Assembly: GCA_947477885.1 (NCBI GenBank)
Contig: CANJUD010000017.1
Coordinates: 1-42,892 of the forward strand
Length of the DNA: 42,892 nt
Origin: Bacteroidota bacterium
GTDB taxonomy: Bacteria > Bacteroidota > Bacteroidia > UKL13-3
Direction: 5' to 3'
Each line of letters opens with the position of its first letter. Positions within the stretch are counted from its first letter, which is position 1. The position numbers and the translations under genes were made by a program. Under the pieces are notes generated by a model that saw nothing but the letters and a program-made list of their open reading frames with translations, searched no databases and had not been told where the DNA came from. Positions 36,010 to 42,892 of the stretch are shown in pieces.

Positions 36010-36432
36010 TTATCGGCGGGTTTCTTTTCTCCAACTTTCCAGACTAATAATTTTGTCGGTAGTAATATCTAAGTATTTTACTTCGAGGTTGATGGTATCG
36101 ACAAAGAAGTTAAAGTTTGTAACCAAATTAGTTCCATTATCTTCACCTACTTTAATCCAGTAATACTTTTCGTTCGACTCCTCTGGGCGTTGGTTTATCC
36201 AAACTTTCAAGTGATGAATTCCTTTAGTTTCTTTCTCTATATATTTTGCTCTTTCTTTTACTTCAGGTAGAGAATAAATAATATTATATATTTTTTCTTC
36301 AATCTTACTAGGACTTATTACAGTACTAATTTTATTGACTTTATCTTTTGATTTTTGATTGTCAGCATTATTGTTATTTTGGTTGCAAGAAACTAAAATA
36401 AGATATAATAATATGGAAGATGAAAACTTCAT
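36010..36432 (-). CDS. Small lipoprotein, function unknown
   Basis: 140 residues with the lipobox LILVSC (Cys16), then an Asn/Asp/Lys-rich linker. A folded part follows from ~45 that begins SLPEVKERAKYIEKETKG and contains YYWIKVGEDNGTNLVTNFNF. I recall similar sequences as uncharacterised Bacteroidota proteins but cannot name a family. It is transcribed towards mltG, ending 46 nt from it; this gap and the region upstream of its ATG hold AT-rich mini-repeats (AGTATATAGTATAAGGTAT-like). Confidence 0.7.
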   Translation of the reverse strand: MKFSSSILLYLILVSCNQNNNNADNQKSKDKVNKISTVISPSKIEEKIYNIIYSLPEVKERAKYIEKETKGIHHLKVWINQRPEESNEKYYWIKVGEDNGTNLVTNFNFFVDTINLEVKYLDITTDKIISLESWRKETRR

Positions 36433-36506
36433 TTAGTTTTATTTTAATGAGTATGGTAATGCACTTATCAAGAGGGCATTGAGTTGTTTAGTTTTTATAC
36501 TCGGTT

Positions 36507-36527
36507 CCGTCGGCTAAAGCCAGACGG
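36507..36527. repeat. GC-rich hairpin repeat
   Basis: CCGTC-GGCT-AA-AGCC-A-GACGG forms a 9-bp stem with one bulge. It lies between two minus-strand genes without a T-run, so it is more likely a dispersed palindrome than a terminator. Confidence 0.55.
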
Positions 36528-36573
36528 CAATAGATGTGTATTGTCTTTATACTATATACTTTATACTAGTCTT

Positions 36574-37353
36574 TTACCAACTTCCACCTGAACCACCGCC
36601 ACCAAAACTTCCTCCACCGAATCCGCCAAATCCACCGCCACCGCCTCCTGAGCTACCGCCACCAAACCCGCCGCCGCCTGAAAACATAGAACCTAATAAA
36701 AATCCTGATCCCATACTCATACCGCCACCGCCACCTCTTCTTCTTCTTCCAGAAATTATAATTATAATAATGATAATTGCGAATAAAAAAAATAATTTGA
36801 ATTCATTTTTCCCACCTTTGTTTCTTTTCGCATAGTCTGCTGAATTGTATTCACCCTTTGCCAATGACATTAATACATCTGTCCCTTTATCCAAACCATT
36901 ATATCCTTGACCCATTTTAAAGTATGGATTCATTTCATTTTCGCGGATGCTCTTTGTTGTAATATCAGGGATGGCACCTTCTAATCCTTGCCCAACTGCA
37001 ATTTCCAAATATCGCTGTCCTTTGCCACCTGTTGGTTTCACAAGAATTACAATACCATTGTTTTCTTTCTTTTGTCCAACACCCCATTTTCTGCCCAACT
37101 GGGTTGCATAGTCCCAAGGTTCTAATTCTCCAATATCATCTACTATAACAATTACAATTTGATTTGAAGTTGTATTTGCAAAAGTCTGAAGTTTTTGTTC
37201 TAAACGAGCTTGTTCATCGGATGAAATAAAATTAGAAGATGAAAAATTATTAACTAATTTTTGTGGACTTGGTCGTTCAGGAATAACACCAGACTGTGCA
37301 AAAATTGACGATGAGATCAACAACAATATAAATGGGATATATTTTTTTAACAT
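36574..37353 (-). CDS. TPM domain membrane protein with Gly-rich tail (YgcG-like)
   Basis: 259 residues: signal peptide (MLKKYIPFILLLISSSIFAQ), TPM domain at ~30-165 (LEQKLQTFANTTSNQIVIV, then WGVGQKKENNGIVILV and RYLEIAVGQGLEGAIPD), one membrane segment at ~186-201 made almost only of Ile, an Arg-rich turn, and a Gly/Ser/Phe-rich tail to GGSGGSW. TPM domains in this family are periplasmic and have been linked to phosphatase activity or to membrane-protein repair. Operon order is LemA, TPM, TPM. Confidence 0.92.
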   Translation of the reverse strand: MLKKYIPFILLLISSSIFAQSGVIPERPSPQKLVNNFSSSNFISSDEQARLEQKLQTFANTTSNQIVIVIVDDIGELEPWDYATQLGRKWGVGQKKENNGIVILVKPTGGKGQRYLEIAVGQGLEGAIPDITTKSIRENEMNPYFKMGQGYNGLDKGTDVLMSLAKGEYNSADYAKRNKGGKNEFKLFFLFAIIIIIIIISGRRRRGGGGGMSMGSGFLLGSMFSGGGGFGGGSSGGGGGGFGGFGGGSFGGGGSGGSW

Positions 37354-37369
37354 TTATTAATAGTTTAAA

Positions 37370-37807
37370 TTAGTTACCAAAGCTAACTTCGTTGTCAAGC
37401 TCATTGCTGTCATCAGTTTGTAGTGGAAAGTAGGCTTTTAATTTTTCACCTGCCATTCCAATTCCCAAAGTTAATCCTTCAGTAAATTGTTGTAGTTTGA
37501 AATGGTCAAGCATACGATCTTTAATATTGTCCCAAAAATTTTCAGGTACTTTTTCATGTATCCCTTTGTCACCAATAATGGCAAATTTCTGATCGGAAAC
37601 TGCTAAGTAAAATAGAATACCATTTCGCAATTCTGTTTTATCCATTTTTAGTTTGTAAAACATATGTGCTGCCATGTCCAGCACATCACCTTTACATTTG
37701 CTGTCAATATGAACTCGAATTTCTCCCGATGTATTTAATTCAGCAAGATTAATTGCATTTAGAATAGATTCTTGTTGTTCTTCAGTGAAGAATTTTTTAG
37801 GGCTCAT
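37370..37807 (-). CDS. TPM domain protein
   Basis: With the ATG at 37807 it has 145 residues; a TTG at 37840 would add 11 residues without likeness. One TPM domain covers most of the protein: EEQQESILNAINLAELNTSG, EIRVHIDSKC, LRNGILFYLAVSDQKFAIIGDKGI, and MLDHFKLQQFTEGLTLGI. No signal peptide or membrane segment is seen, so it may be cytoplasmic or a soluble partner of the other TPM protein, whose gene starts 16 nt downstream. Confidence 0.9.
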   Translation of the reverse strand: MSPKKFFTEEQQESILNAINLAELNTSGEIRVHIDSKCKGDVLDMAAHMFYKLKMDKTELRNGILFYLAVSDQKFAIIGDKGIHEKVPENFWDNIKDRMLDHFKLQQFTEGLTLGIGMAGEKLKAYFPLQTDDSNELDNEVSFGN

Positions 37808-37897
37808 TTTATTGAAATTTAAAAATGTAACTAAAAGCAATAATGTACAAAATCCATCCTGCTATATTGATGAATTTTCAGAAAAGAAATCTAATAC

Positions 37898-38452
37898 TTA
37901 AAATTTTACCTGTGGGGCTTTTTCAGAACCAGCAGATTCTTTAAATGGTTCCTTTTTTGAGAACGTTTCACTGTTTAAAAACATACTATTAAAAAATCCG
38001 CGAATGTGTGAATTATACTCTTTCACTGCTTCATTGTAATCTTTGCGGGCAACTGCAAGCCTATTTTCTGTTCCTTCCAATTGCGTTTGCAGACCTTGAA
38101 AATTTTCTGTAGAACGGATTTGCGGATAAGCCTCAAAAGCTAGGTTGATAGCAGCATTTATTTTTTTACCGGCTATATCCATATCTTCTGGAGTTTTAGC
38201 TTTTACAATACCAGCACGGGCTTCGGTCACTTGAGTTAAGATACCTCTTTCATTTGCAGCGGCACCTTTTACAGTCTCAACCAATTGAGGAATTAAGTCG
38301 GCTCTACGTTGATAGGTAGCACCTACATCTCCCCATTTTTCATCAACACCTTCCTGCAATTTAACCGCAGTATTATAAGAACCTCTGTACATCATAAAGA
38401 TGATGAAAACTAATAGGAGCAATCCCCCTACGATTAATAAACCTTTTTTCAT
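37898..38452 (-). CDS. lemA: LemA family protein
   Basis: 184 residues: one N-terminal membrane segment at ~3-21 and a long four-helix part with VQLQEGVDEKWGDVGATYQRR-like and RADLIPQLVETVKGAA blocks, then ENFQGLQTQLEGTENRLAVAR and YNSHIRGFFNSMFL, all typical of LemA. Function in bacteria is unproven; it is widely found beside TPM-domain genes, as here. First gene of the LemA-TPM-TPM operon, divergent from the exonuclease gene across 285 nt. Confidence 0.95.
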   Translation of the reverse strand: MKKGLLIVGGLLLLVFIIFMMYRGSYNTAVKLQEGVDEKWGDVGATYQRRADLIPQLVETVKGAAANERGILTQVTEARAGIVKAKTPEDMDIAGKKINAAINLAFEAYPQIRSTENFQGLQTQLEGTENRLAVARKDYNEAVKEYNSHIRGFFNSMFLNSETFSKKEPFKESAGSEKAPQVKF

Positions 38453-38686
38453 TTTTGTTTTAATTTATATTATTTAATGTTTATACAATTAGTCAGGTTA
38501 TGCCTACTCTAGTGGCACGTTGACTGTTTTCAAAGAGTTTACCTAATATAGTCGATAATCTTTATTACGTTCTCTTTTGTAAAACGCTTGCAAATTAATC
38601 TCCTTATTCCATAATAGGAAATAATGGCAGATTATTATTTTAAATATTTGCTTTTCGGATCTCGATATTATTTTTTTTTAACAAAG

Positions 38687-38717
38687 TTGCACAGCAATAT
38701 CAAATGATGTAGGTTTG
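38687..38717 (+). promoter_or_regulatory. Promoter of the exonuclease-ABC operon
   Basis: GTTG (-33-like TTG at 38687-38689), a 20-nt spacer, then TAGGTTTG (38710-38717), 20 nt before the ATG. This is the best-spaced two-part promoter in the window. Nothing else is seen in the 38453-38737 gap. Confidence 0.6.
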
Positions 38718-38737
38718 AAACTTTAAAAACAATAGAT

Positions 38738-39451
38738 ATGTTAGAAAATTTAGACCTAGGTAATGTGATGGCACTTGATATAGAAACTGTGCCTCAATAC
38801 CGCAACTACCAAGAGTTACCTGAACATTGGAAGAAATTATGGGACAAGAAATCAGCGTTGAAATATCCCAATCAGTTGCCCCACGAAAGCTATAATAGTG
38901 CAGGAATTTATGCCGAATTTGGTAAAGTAATCTGTGTGTCTCTGGGATTGTTTAGCAGGTGGGGAAAGGCTTATCAGCTAAAAATAAAATCGTATTATGG
39001 ACAGGACGAGAAAAAATTGTTGGCAGATGTATCAGATGCCCTTGATAAATTTGTGAAATCGCCCATACAATTATTATTGGCACATAACGGAAAAGAATTT
39101 GACTTTCCTTATCTGTCACGCCGCATGGTTATCAATCAAGTAAAGCTGCCTATTGTATTAGATACTGCGGGCAAAAAACCTTGGGAGCTCAATCACTTGG
39201 ACACCTTGGAACTGTGGAAGTTCGGCGATTTTAAAGCATATACATCATTGGAATTATTAGCTGCAGCATTTGATATACCCACACCAAAAGATGATATAGA
39301 TGGCAGTATGGTTTCAGGTATATATTATAATGATGGCGATTTGGAGCGTATCAAAACCTATTGCGAAAAAGATGTTGCAACCTTGGCACGGTTGATGGTT
39401 AAATTTAAAGGCGAAGGTGAAATACCTGATAGTGTAATTACATCAGTATAA
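38738..39451 (+). CDS. DEDDy 3'-5' exonuclease (predicted PolB-like)
   Basis: 237 residues. RNase H-fold exonuclease with the four acidic residues: Asp14 and Glu16 in DIETVP, Asp122 in AHNGKEFDFPYL, and Asp212 with Tyr208 in YCEKDVATLARL, which places it in the DEDDy group. Such stand-alone proteins resemble the proofreading domain of family B polymerases; no polymerase domain is attached here. Substrate is unknown. The ABC ATPase gene starts 1 nt after the stop, so the two are co-expressed although no functional link is evident. Confidence 0.9.
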   Translation: MLENLDLGNVMALDIETVPQYRNYQELPEHWKKLWDKKSALKYPNQLPHESYNSAGIYAEFGKVICVSLGLFSRWGKAYQLKIKSYYGQDEKKLLADVSDALDKFVKSPIQLLLAHNGKEFDFPYLSRRMVINQVKLPIVLDTAGKKPWELNHLDTLELWKFGDFKAYTSLELLAAAFDIPTPKDDIDGSMVSGIYYNDGDLERIKTYCEKDVATLARLMVKFKGEGEIPDSVITSV

Positions 39452-39452
39452 T

Positions 39453-40361
39453 ATGCAAACAAGTATTATAGAAACTCAAAAAGTAAGCAAGCAATATGCT
39501 GCCCATTTGGCATTGGATGAAGTGAGTTTGCACATGCCCAAAGGGCAAATCACTGGTTTGTTAGGACCCAATGGTGCGGGTAAAACTTCGCTCATTAGAA
39601 TTATTACACAAATAACTCGTGCAGATAGTGGAGTAGTTTTATTTGAAGGGCAGCCACTCAAACCCAAAAATATAGAAGGTATCGGGTATTTACCAGAAGA
39701 ACGCGGATTATATAAAAAGATGGAAGTAGGCGAACAACTATTATATCTCGCCCAACTGAAAGGATTGAGCAGGGCCGACGCTATTACACGATGTAAGGCT
39801 TGGGTTGAGAAGTTCGATATTGGCAGTTGGTGGAAGAAAAAGGTGGAAGAACTTTCAAAAGGGATGCAACAAAAAGTACAGTTTATTAGTACCGTTATTC
39901 ATGAACCCACTTTAATAATATTAGATGAACCATTCACTGGTTTCGATCCCAATAATGCCAAATTAATCAAGGACGAAATACTAGCACTCAAAGCTAAGGG
40001 AGCATCTATCATATTCTCTACACACCGCATGGAGTCTGTAGAAGAGATGTGTGATTATATAATATTCATCAATAAGTCGAAGAAGATTTTGGAGGCAGAA
40101 TTACAGGAAGTGAAAAACCAATTCCGCACCCATACTTATGAACTTGTATATAATGGAGAGAATTTGCAAACACCTCAAAATACAGAAATTTTAGACGACA
40201 GAATAGAAAATGGAAGTCATATATGTATTTTGAAACACCCAAGTCCGATGGGACGGAACGAGTTGTTAAAACAGGTGATGCAGCAAGTTGAAGTAGTTTC
40301 GTTTAGTGAAAAAATGCCGGCAATGAGCGATATATTTATTAAACTAACTTCAGAGAATTAA
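39453..40361 (+). CDS. ABC transporter ATP-binding protein (NatA/YhaQ-like)
   Basis: 302 residues. Walker A GPNGAGKTS (38-46), Q-loop near Thr-Gln-Ile, signature LSKGMQQ (134-140), Walker B LIILDEP (154-160) and the H-loop STHR. The ~75-residue C-terminal extension has the DUF4162-like layout of NatA-type exporters. The permease gene expected next to it is missing: the gene downstream is yqgE after a 97-nt gap. The ATPase must work with a permease encoded elsewhere, or the partner has been lost. Confidence 0.92.
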   Translation: MQTSIIETQKVSKQYAAHLALDEVSLHMPKGQITGLLGPNGAGKTSLIRIITQITRADSGVVLFEGQPLKPKNIEGIGYLPEERGLYKKMEVGEQLLYLAQLKGLSRADAITRCKAWVEKFDIGSWWKKKVEELSKGMQQKVQFISTVIHEPTLIILDEPFTGFDPNNAKLIKDEILALKAKGASIIFSTHRMESVEEMCDYIIFINKSKKILEAELQEVKNQFRTHTYELVYNGENLQTPQNTEILDDRIENGSHICILKHPSPMGRNELLKQVMQQVEVVSFSEKMPAMSDIFIKLTSEN

Positions 40362-40450
40362 TAATGTTTGGTAAAATATTTGTCACTTGCAAACTAATAT
40401 GTAATAAAATGCGTTTATTTACGTTATATATATAAGTAGATTAAAACAAA

Positions 40451-40454
40451 TTTG
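40451..40454 (+). promoter_or_regulatory. Candidate TTTG box 4 nt before yqgE
   Basis: TTTG, then CAAT, then ATG. The upstream bases ACAA do not fit the TA part of TAnnTTTG, so this is a weaker example of the 4-nt spacing seen at SRAP, murB and the biotin carrier gene. Confidence 0.3.
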
Positions 40455-40458
40455 CAAT

Positions 40459-41013
40459 ATGAAACCCGAGCCAAACAGAGGAGTCCTTTTATTGAGCGAA
40501 CCGTTCATGATGGACATAAATTTTATCCGCAGTGTAATACTGTTGGTAGAGCACAATGAACGCGGAACCATTGGTTTTGTTTTGAACCAGCCCATTAACC
40601 TAAGCATGCGTGATGCAATGGAAGATTTTCCGAATTGTAATCCCGCATTATTTAAAGGTGGGCCGTGCGAAACGAATACACTACATTATATACATACTGT
40701 TGGTCATTTAATAGAGGGCAGTACCGAGATTATGCAAGGCATATATTGGGGAGGCGATCATGACCAGATGTTGCAATTATTTCGTGAAGGAAAAGTTACT
40801 GAAAAAGATTTCCGTTTCTTTATAGGATATTCTGGATGGACACCCGGCCAATTAGAAAAAGAAGCAAAAAGCAAAACATGGATTACTGCTCCCGCAAATT
40901 TTCAATATTTATTTAATACACCCACTGAAGCTTTGTGGCGTACCATATTAAAAAATATGGGCGACAAATATTCTATTATTGCCGATGCTCCTTTGGATCC
41001 GGGGTGGAATTAA
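40459..41013 (+). CDS. YqgE/AlgH family protein
   Basis: 184 residues, the usual family length. Seen: GVLLLSEPFMMDINFIRSV at the N-terminus, GTIGFVLNQPI, FKGGPCETNTLHYIHT, GIYWGGDHDQM, and FRFFIGYSGWTPGQLEKE, all conserved in the family. The molecular role is not known. It has no signal peptide and is probably cytoplasmic. It has its own short upstream region and ends before a hairpin shared with the converging lipid kinase gene. Confidence 0.95.
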   Translation: MKPEPNRGVLLLSEPFMMDINFIRSVILLVEHNERGTIGFVLNQPINLSMRDAMEDFPNCNPALFKGGPCETNTLHYIHTVGHLIEGSTEIMQGIYWGGDHDQMLQLFREGKVTEKDFRFFIGYSGWTPGQLEKEAKSKTWITAPANFQYLFNTPTEALWRTILKNMGDKYSIIADAPLDPGWN

Positions 41014-41108
41014 GGCACAGTGTTTGAATACGATTTATAGGATTATGGGTTTGACAGGATTATTATAATGCCCAATTCGCGTCATTGCGAGGATGCTTCC
41101 GACGTGGC

Positions 41109-41137
41109 TCCCGATAGAGCTATCGGGATAGTTTTTT
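41109..41137. terminator. Hairpin between yqgE and the lipid kinase gene
   Basis: TCCCGATA (41109-41116), loop GAGC, TATCGGGA (41121-41128), followed by TAGTTTTTT. It is placed between two converging genes. The upstream GCGTCATTGCGAGGATGCTTCC resembles a dispersed Bacteroidota repeat, so the hairpin may be repeat-derived. Confidence 0.65.
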
Positions 41138-41150
41138 ACTCTCCTAAGCA

Positions 41151-42023
41151 TCACACCAATACCTTTAACGCCTTTTGTATAATACTATATTTTATTTCAT
41201 CGCCAGTGTTATAGATTTCTCCATCATAATGAAACACATCTGAGCCGCCTAGTTTGATTGTTATTTCTTTAGCCTTGAAAGCTTCAATTTTCGAACTATT
41301 ATATATATTCTTATTGAATAATCTCAAAGCCAACATGGGAGTGTGATAGAATTTAAAAGGCTTTAATATGGTAATATCAAGTATACCATCTTGCAAATTA
41401 GCCGTGGGTGCAATAAAGGCGTTATTGCCATATTGCGAGGCATTGGCAATAGCAATTAAAAAAGCAGTTCTTTTATACAATTTACCATCAATGTATATAT
41501 TATACTCTTGGGGTTTGTGCGTAAAAAATTCTTGCATACTCAGCCATAAATAGCTGCCAAATCCGCGTCGTTTTGATATGGTAAACAGATGGCTGATATG
41601 TGCATCGAAACCAACGCCTGATGCACAAAAAAAGTATTTTCCATTTACGGTTCCAGCATCAATAATACTAAATTGCGGATGGTCTATTTTATATAATGCT
41701 TTATTTACATTCAATGGGATTTTTAAATCACGAGCTAGCCCATTACCTGAGCCAATAGGGATAATGCCCAATGCAATATCAGTATTTACTAAGCTACTAG
41801 CAACTGCATTCATTGTGCCATCTCCACCAGCGGCTATTACAGCATCGGGTTTTTTATCTTTTGCTGTTTGTATTGCTTGATGAAAATCTTCAACTTCTTC
41901 AGTAAGATATGATTCCACCGTACTATTCCGAAAATTATACTTATTTATTTTATCAAGTAATATTAATCCTCTTCCACTACCGGAATTTGGATTGATAATA
42001 AATATAATTTTTCTTTTTTTCAT
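41151..42023 (-). CDS. Diacylglycerol kinase family lipid kinase
   Basis: With the ATG at 42023 it has 290 residues and starts MKKRKIIFIINPNSGSGRG; a longer start at 42110 would run back into the PAP2 gene. Seen: INPNSGSGRG, the nucleotide loop AAGGDGTMNAVAS, PIGSGNGLARDL, and FCASGVGFDAHI. These are the conserved blocks of DgkB/YegS-type kinases, which phosphorylate diacylglycerol or related lipids at the membrane. It begins 1 nt after the PAP2 stop, so a lipid kinase and a lipid phosphatase share one operon. Confidence 0.93.
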   Translation of the reverse strand: MKKRKIIFIINPNSGSGRGLILLDKINKYNFRNSTVESYLTEEVEDFHQAIQTAKDKKPDAVIAAGGDGTMNAVASSLVNTDIALGIIPIGSGNGLARDLKIPLNVNKALYKIDHPQFSIIDAGTVNGKYFFCASGVGFDAHISHLFTISKRRGFGSYLWLSMQEFFTHKPQEYNIYIDGKLYKRTAFLIAIANASQYGNNAFIAPTANLQDGILDITILKPFKFYHTPMLALRLFNKNIYNSSKIEAFKAKEITIKLGGSDVFHYDGEIYNTGDEIKYSIIQKALKVLV

Positions 42024-42024
42024 C

Positions 42025-42705
42025 TTATTTTTTATCCCATAGATAACGGTGGGTCCAATAGGAGATTTTGGTAGAGAATATTCCGATACCAACTCCAGCA
42101 ACCACATCACATAAATAATGTCGGTTATTGAGCATTCTCATAATACCTACAGAGGTTGCAATTGCATAGCTTGCAAATGGCACCCATTTGTATTTCTTTC
42201 CATACTCTAAACTTAATACCGTAGCCATCGAAAAAGCTTGTATGGTATGGCCTGAGGGGAAAGAGTTGTAGCTGCTTCTATCGGGTCTTAATAGTTTGGT
42301 GGAGTATTTTATTATATTGGAAAGACTATTAGAAATAATCTGACTTTTGGCAATAATCAAAGTGCGTTGTAATATATCATGCCTAGGTTTCATGCCGCAA
42401 AATTCTAGACCATAACTTAATACCAGGGGAGTAAATTCTAAATAATTATCTACTTTCGTTTTAAAGTTTGGATAATGTATATTCCGATAATCTTTAACCT
42501 GATTTTTAAAAGAATTGGCATCCGCAGAAGTGAGCAAGCAACCTGAAATTAAAAAAGTACTCGGTATAATAGTTTGTTGCCAACTGAATTTTAATCGGTA
42601 GTTATCATTTTTGGGGTGATATACTGAATCTTTTTGTGCAAATCCCCCAAGAGGTAAATATATATATAATAGGAGTAGGATTTTTTTCACCTTTTTTGCT
42701 ATCAA
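42025..42705 (-). CDS. PAP2 superfamily membrane phosphatase
   Basis: 226 residues. The N-terminal signal/anchor (KKILLLLYIYLPLGGFAQ) is followed by the three PAP2 motifs: KYSTKLLRPD (motif 1, with Lys and Arg-Pro), PSGHT (motif 2) and RMLNNRHYLCDVVAG (motif 3, with Arg, His and Asp). The substrate could be phosphatidate, undecaprenyl pyrophosphate or lipid A phosphate. First gene of a two-gene operon with the lipid kinase. The 187 nt to the right edge (42706-42892) hold no supported gene. Confidence 0.92.
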   Translation of the reverse strand: MIAKKVKKILLLLYIYLPLGGFAQKDSVYHPKNDNYRLKFSWQQTIIPSTFLISGCLLTSADANSFKNQVKDYRNIHYPNFKTKVDNYLEFTPLVLSYGLEFCGMKPRHDILQRTLIIAKSQIISNSLSNIIKYSTKLLRPDRSSYNSFPSGHTIQAFSMATVLSLEYGKKYKWVPFASYAIATSVGIMRMLNNRHYLCDVVAGVGIGIFSTKISYWTHRYLWDKK

Positions 42706-42892
42706 TAATTTGTATAGTATGTTAAACTATTTATTGCGGAGAGAGAGGTACTCACACCGCATATACTATTTTACTGATTATCAATTAGTTGTCGTTGTTC
42801 ATGACGCGTCAACGTCACAAGTTGCAAAATGTTTTTTGGCAGGGCGACCGTTAATGCCAAAATCCCTCTTGCAACGGTTCAAATTTAGAAAG

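Noticed and set aside
36536-36835. Forward Pro-rich frame of 99 codons
   Set aside because: It is the complement of the Gly-rich tail of the TPM protein.
42706-42892. Possible gene end or tRNA at the right edge
   Set aside because: No cloverleaf can be drawn and both strands are broken by stops, apart from a ~30-codon run without recognisable features.

Overview
The window looks like a chromosomal segment of an AT-rich member of the Bacteroidota. Five things support this: a surface protein with a type IX secretion (Por) C-terminal sorting domain; TAnnTTTG promoter -7 boxes; a Bacteroidota-style division/cell-wall (dcw) cluster that lacks murF and ddl; an FtsZ ending in FLHDNVD after its usual C-terminal peptide; and many lipoproteins and small outer-membrane barrel proteins. 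The genus cannot be named from the sequence alone.

Layout. 1-1639: 3' part of a secreted Ig-repeat protein, closed by a strong terminator. 1640-3754: repeat-rich, partly GC-rich accessory stretch with REP-like palindromes, an orphan reverse-strand ORF and an SRAP (HMCES/YedK) gene sitting between 28-bp inverted repeats. 3755-4774 (-): murB. 4868-7563 (+): ECF sigma factor, a membrane protein with three anti-sigma-like helical repeats, and an outer-membrane protein, probably one operon. 12610-7585 (-): a four-gene operon of TPR lipoprotein, dicarboxylate/amino-acid symporter, an M48-like protein without zinc-binding histidines, and an outer-membrane protein. 12868-28464 (+): the dcw operon mraZ-rsmH-ftsL-ftsI-murE-mraY-murD-ftsW-murG-murC-ftsQ-ftsA-ftsZ, closed by a terminator. 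28523-30988: two broken genes, a secreted protein cut by one in-frame stop (-) and a GH3-family gene split by a 9-T frameshift (+). 31061-35963 (+): biotin carboxyl carrier protein, accD, a rhodanese, a seven-haem cytochrome/TPR lipoprotein and mltG. 38452-36010 (-): LemA, two TPM-domain proteins and a small lipoprotein. 38738-41013 (+): DEDDy exonuclease, ABC ATPase, YqgE/AlgH. 42705-41151 (-): PAP2 phosphatase and lipid kinase.

How the genes work together. murB, murC/D/E, mraY and murG make lipid II; ftsI and ftsW polymerise and cross-link it at the septum; ftsA, ftsZ, ftsQ and ftsL form the divisome; MltG trims new strands. The biotin carrier and AccD belong to acyl-CoA carboxylation. The sigma/anti-sigma-like/OMP set and the LemA-TPM set look like envelope-stress or envelope-maintenance modules.

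I did not find a clear new multi-gene system. The most notable points are: a 32-bp duplication that rebuilds the ftsQ start behind an inserted palindromic repeat; repeats in two further dcw junctions; five forced or near-forced TTG starts (all in the context ATTGA) plus one GTG in the dcw operon; -7 boxes exactly 4 nt before ATG at several genes (probable leaderless mRNAs); an M48 pseudo-peptidase; two broken genes; and the inverted-repeat-bounded SRAP gene.
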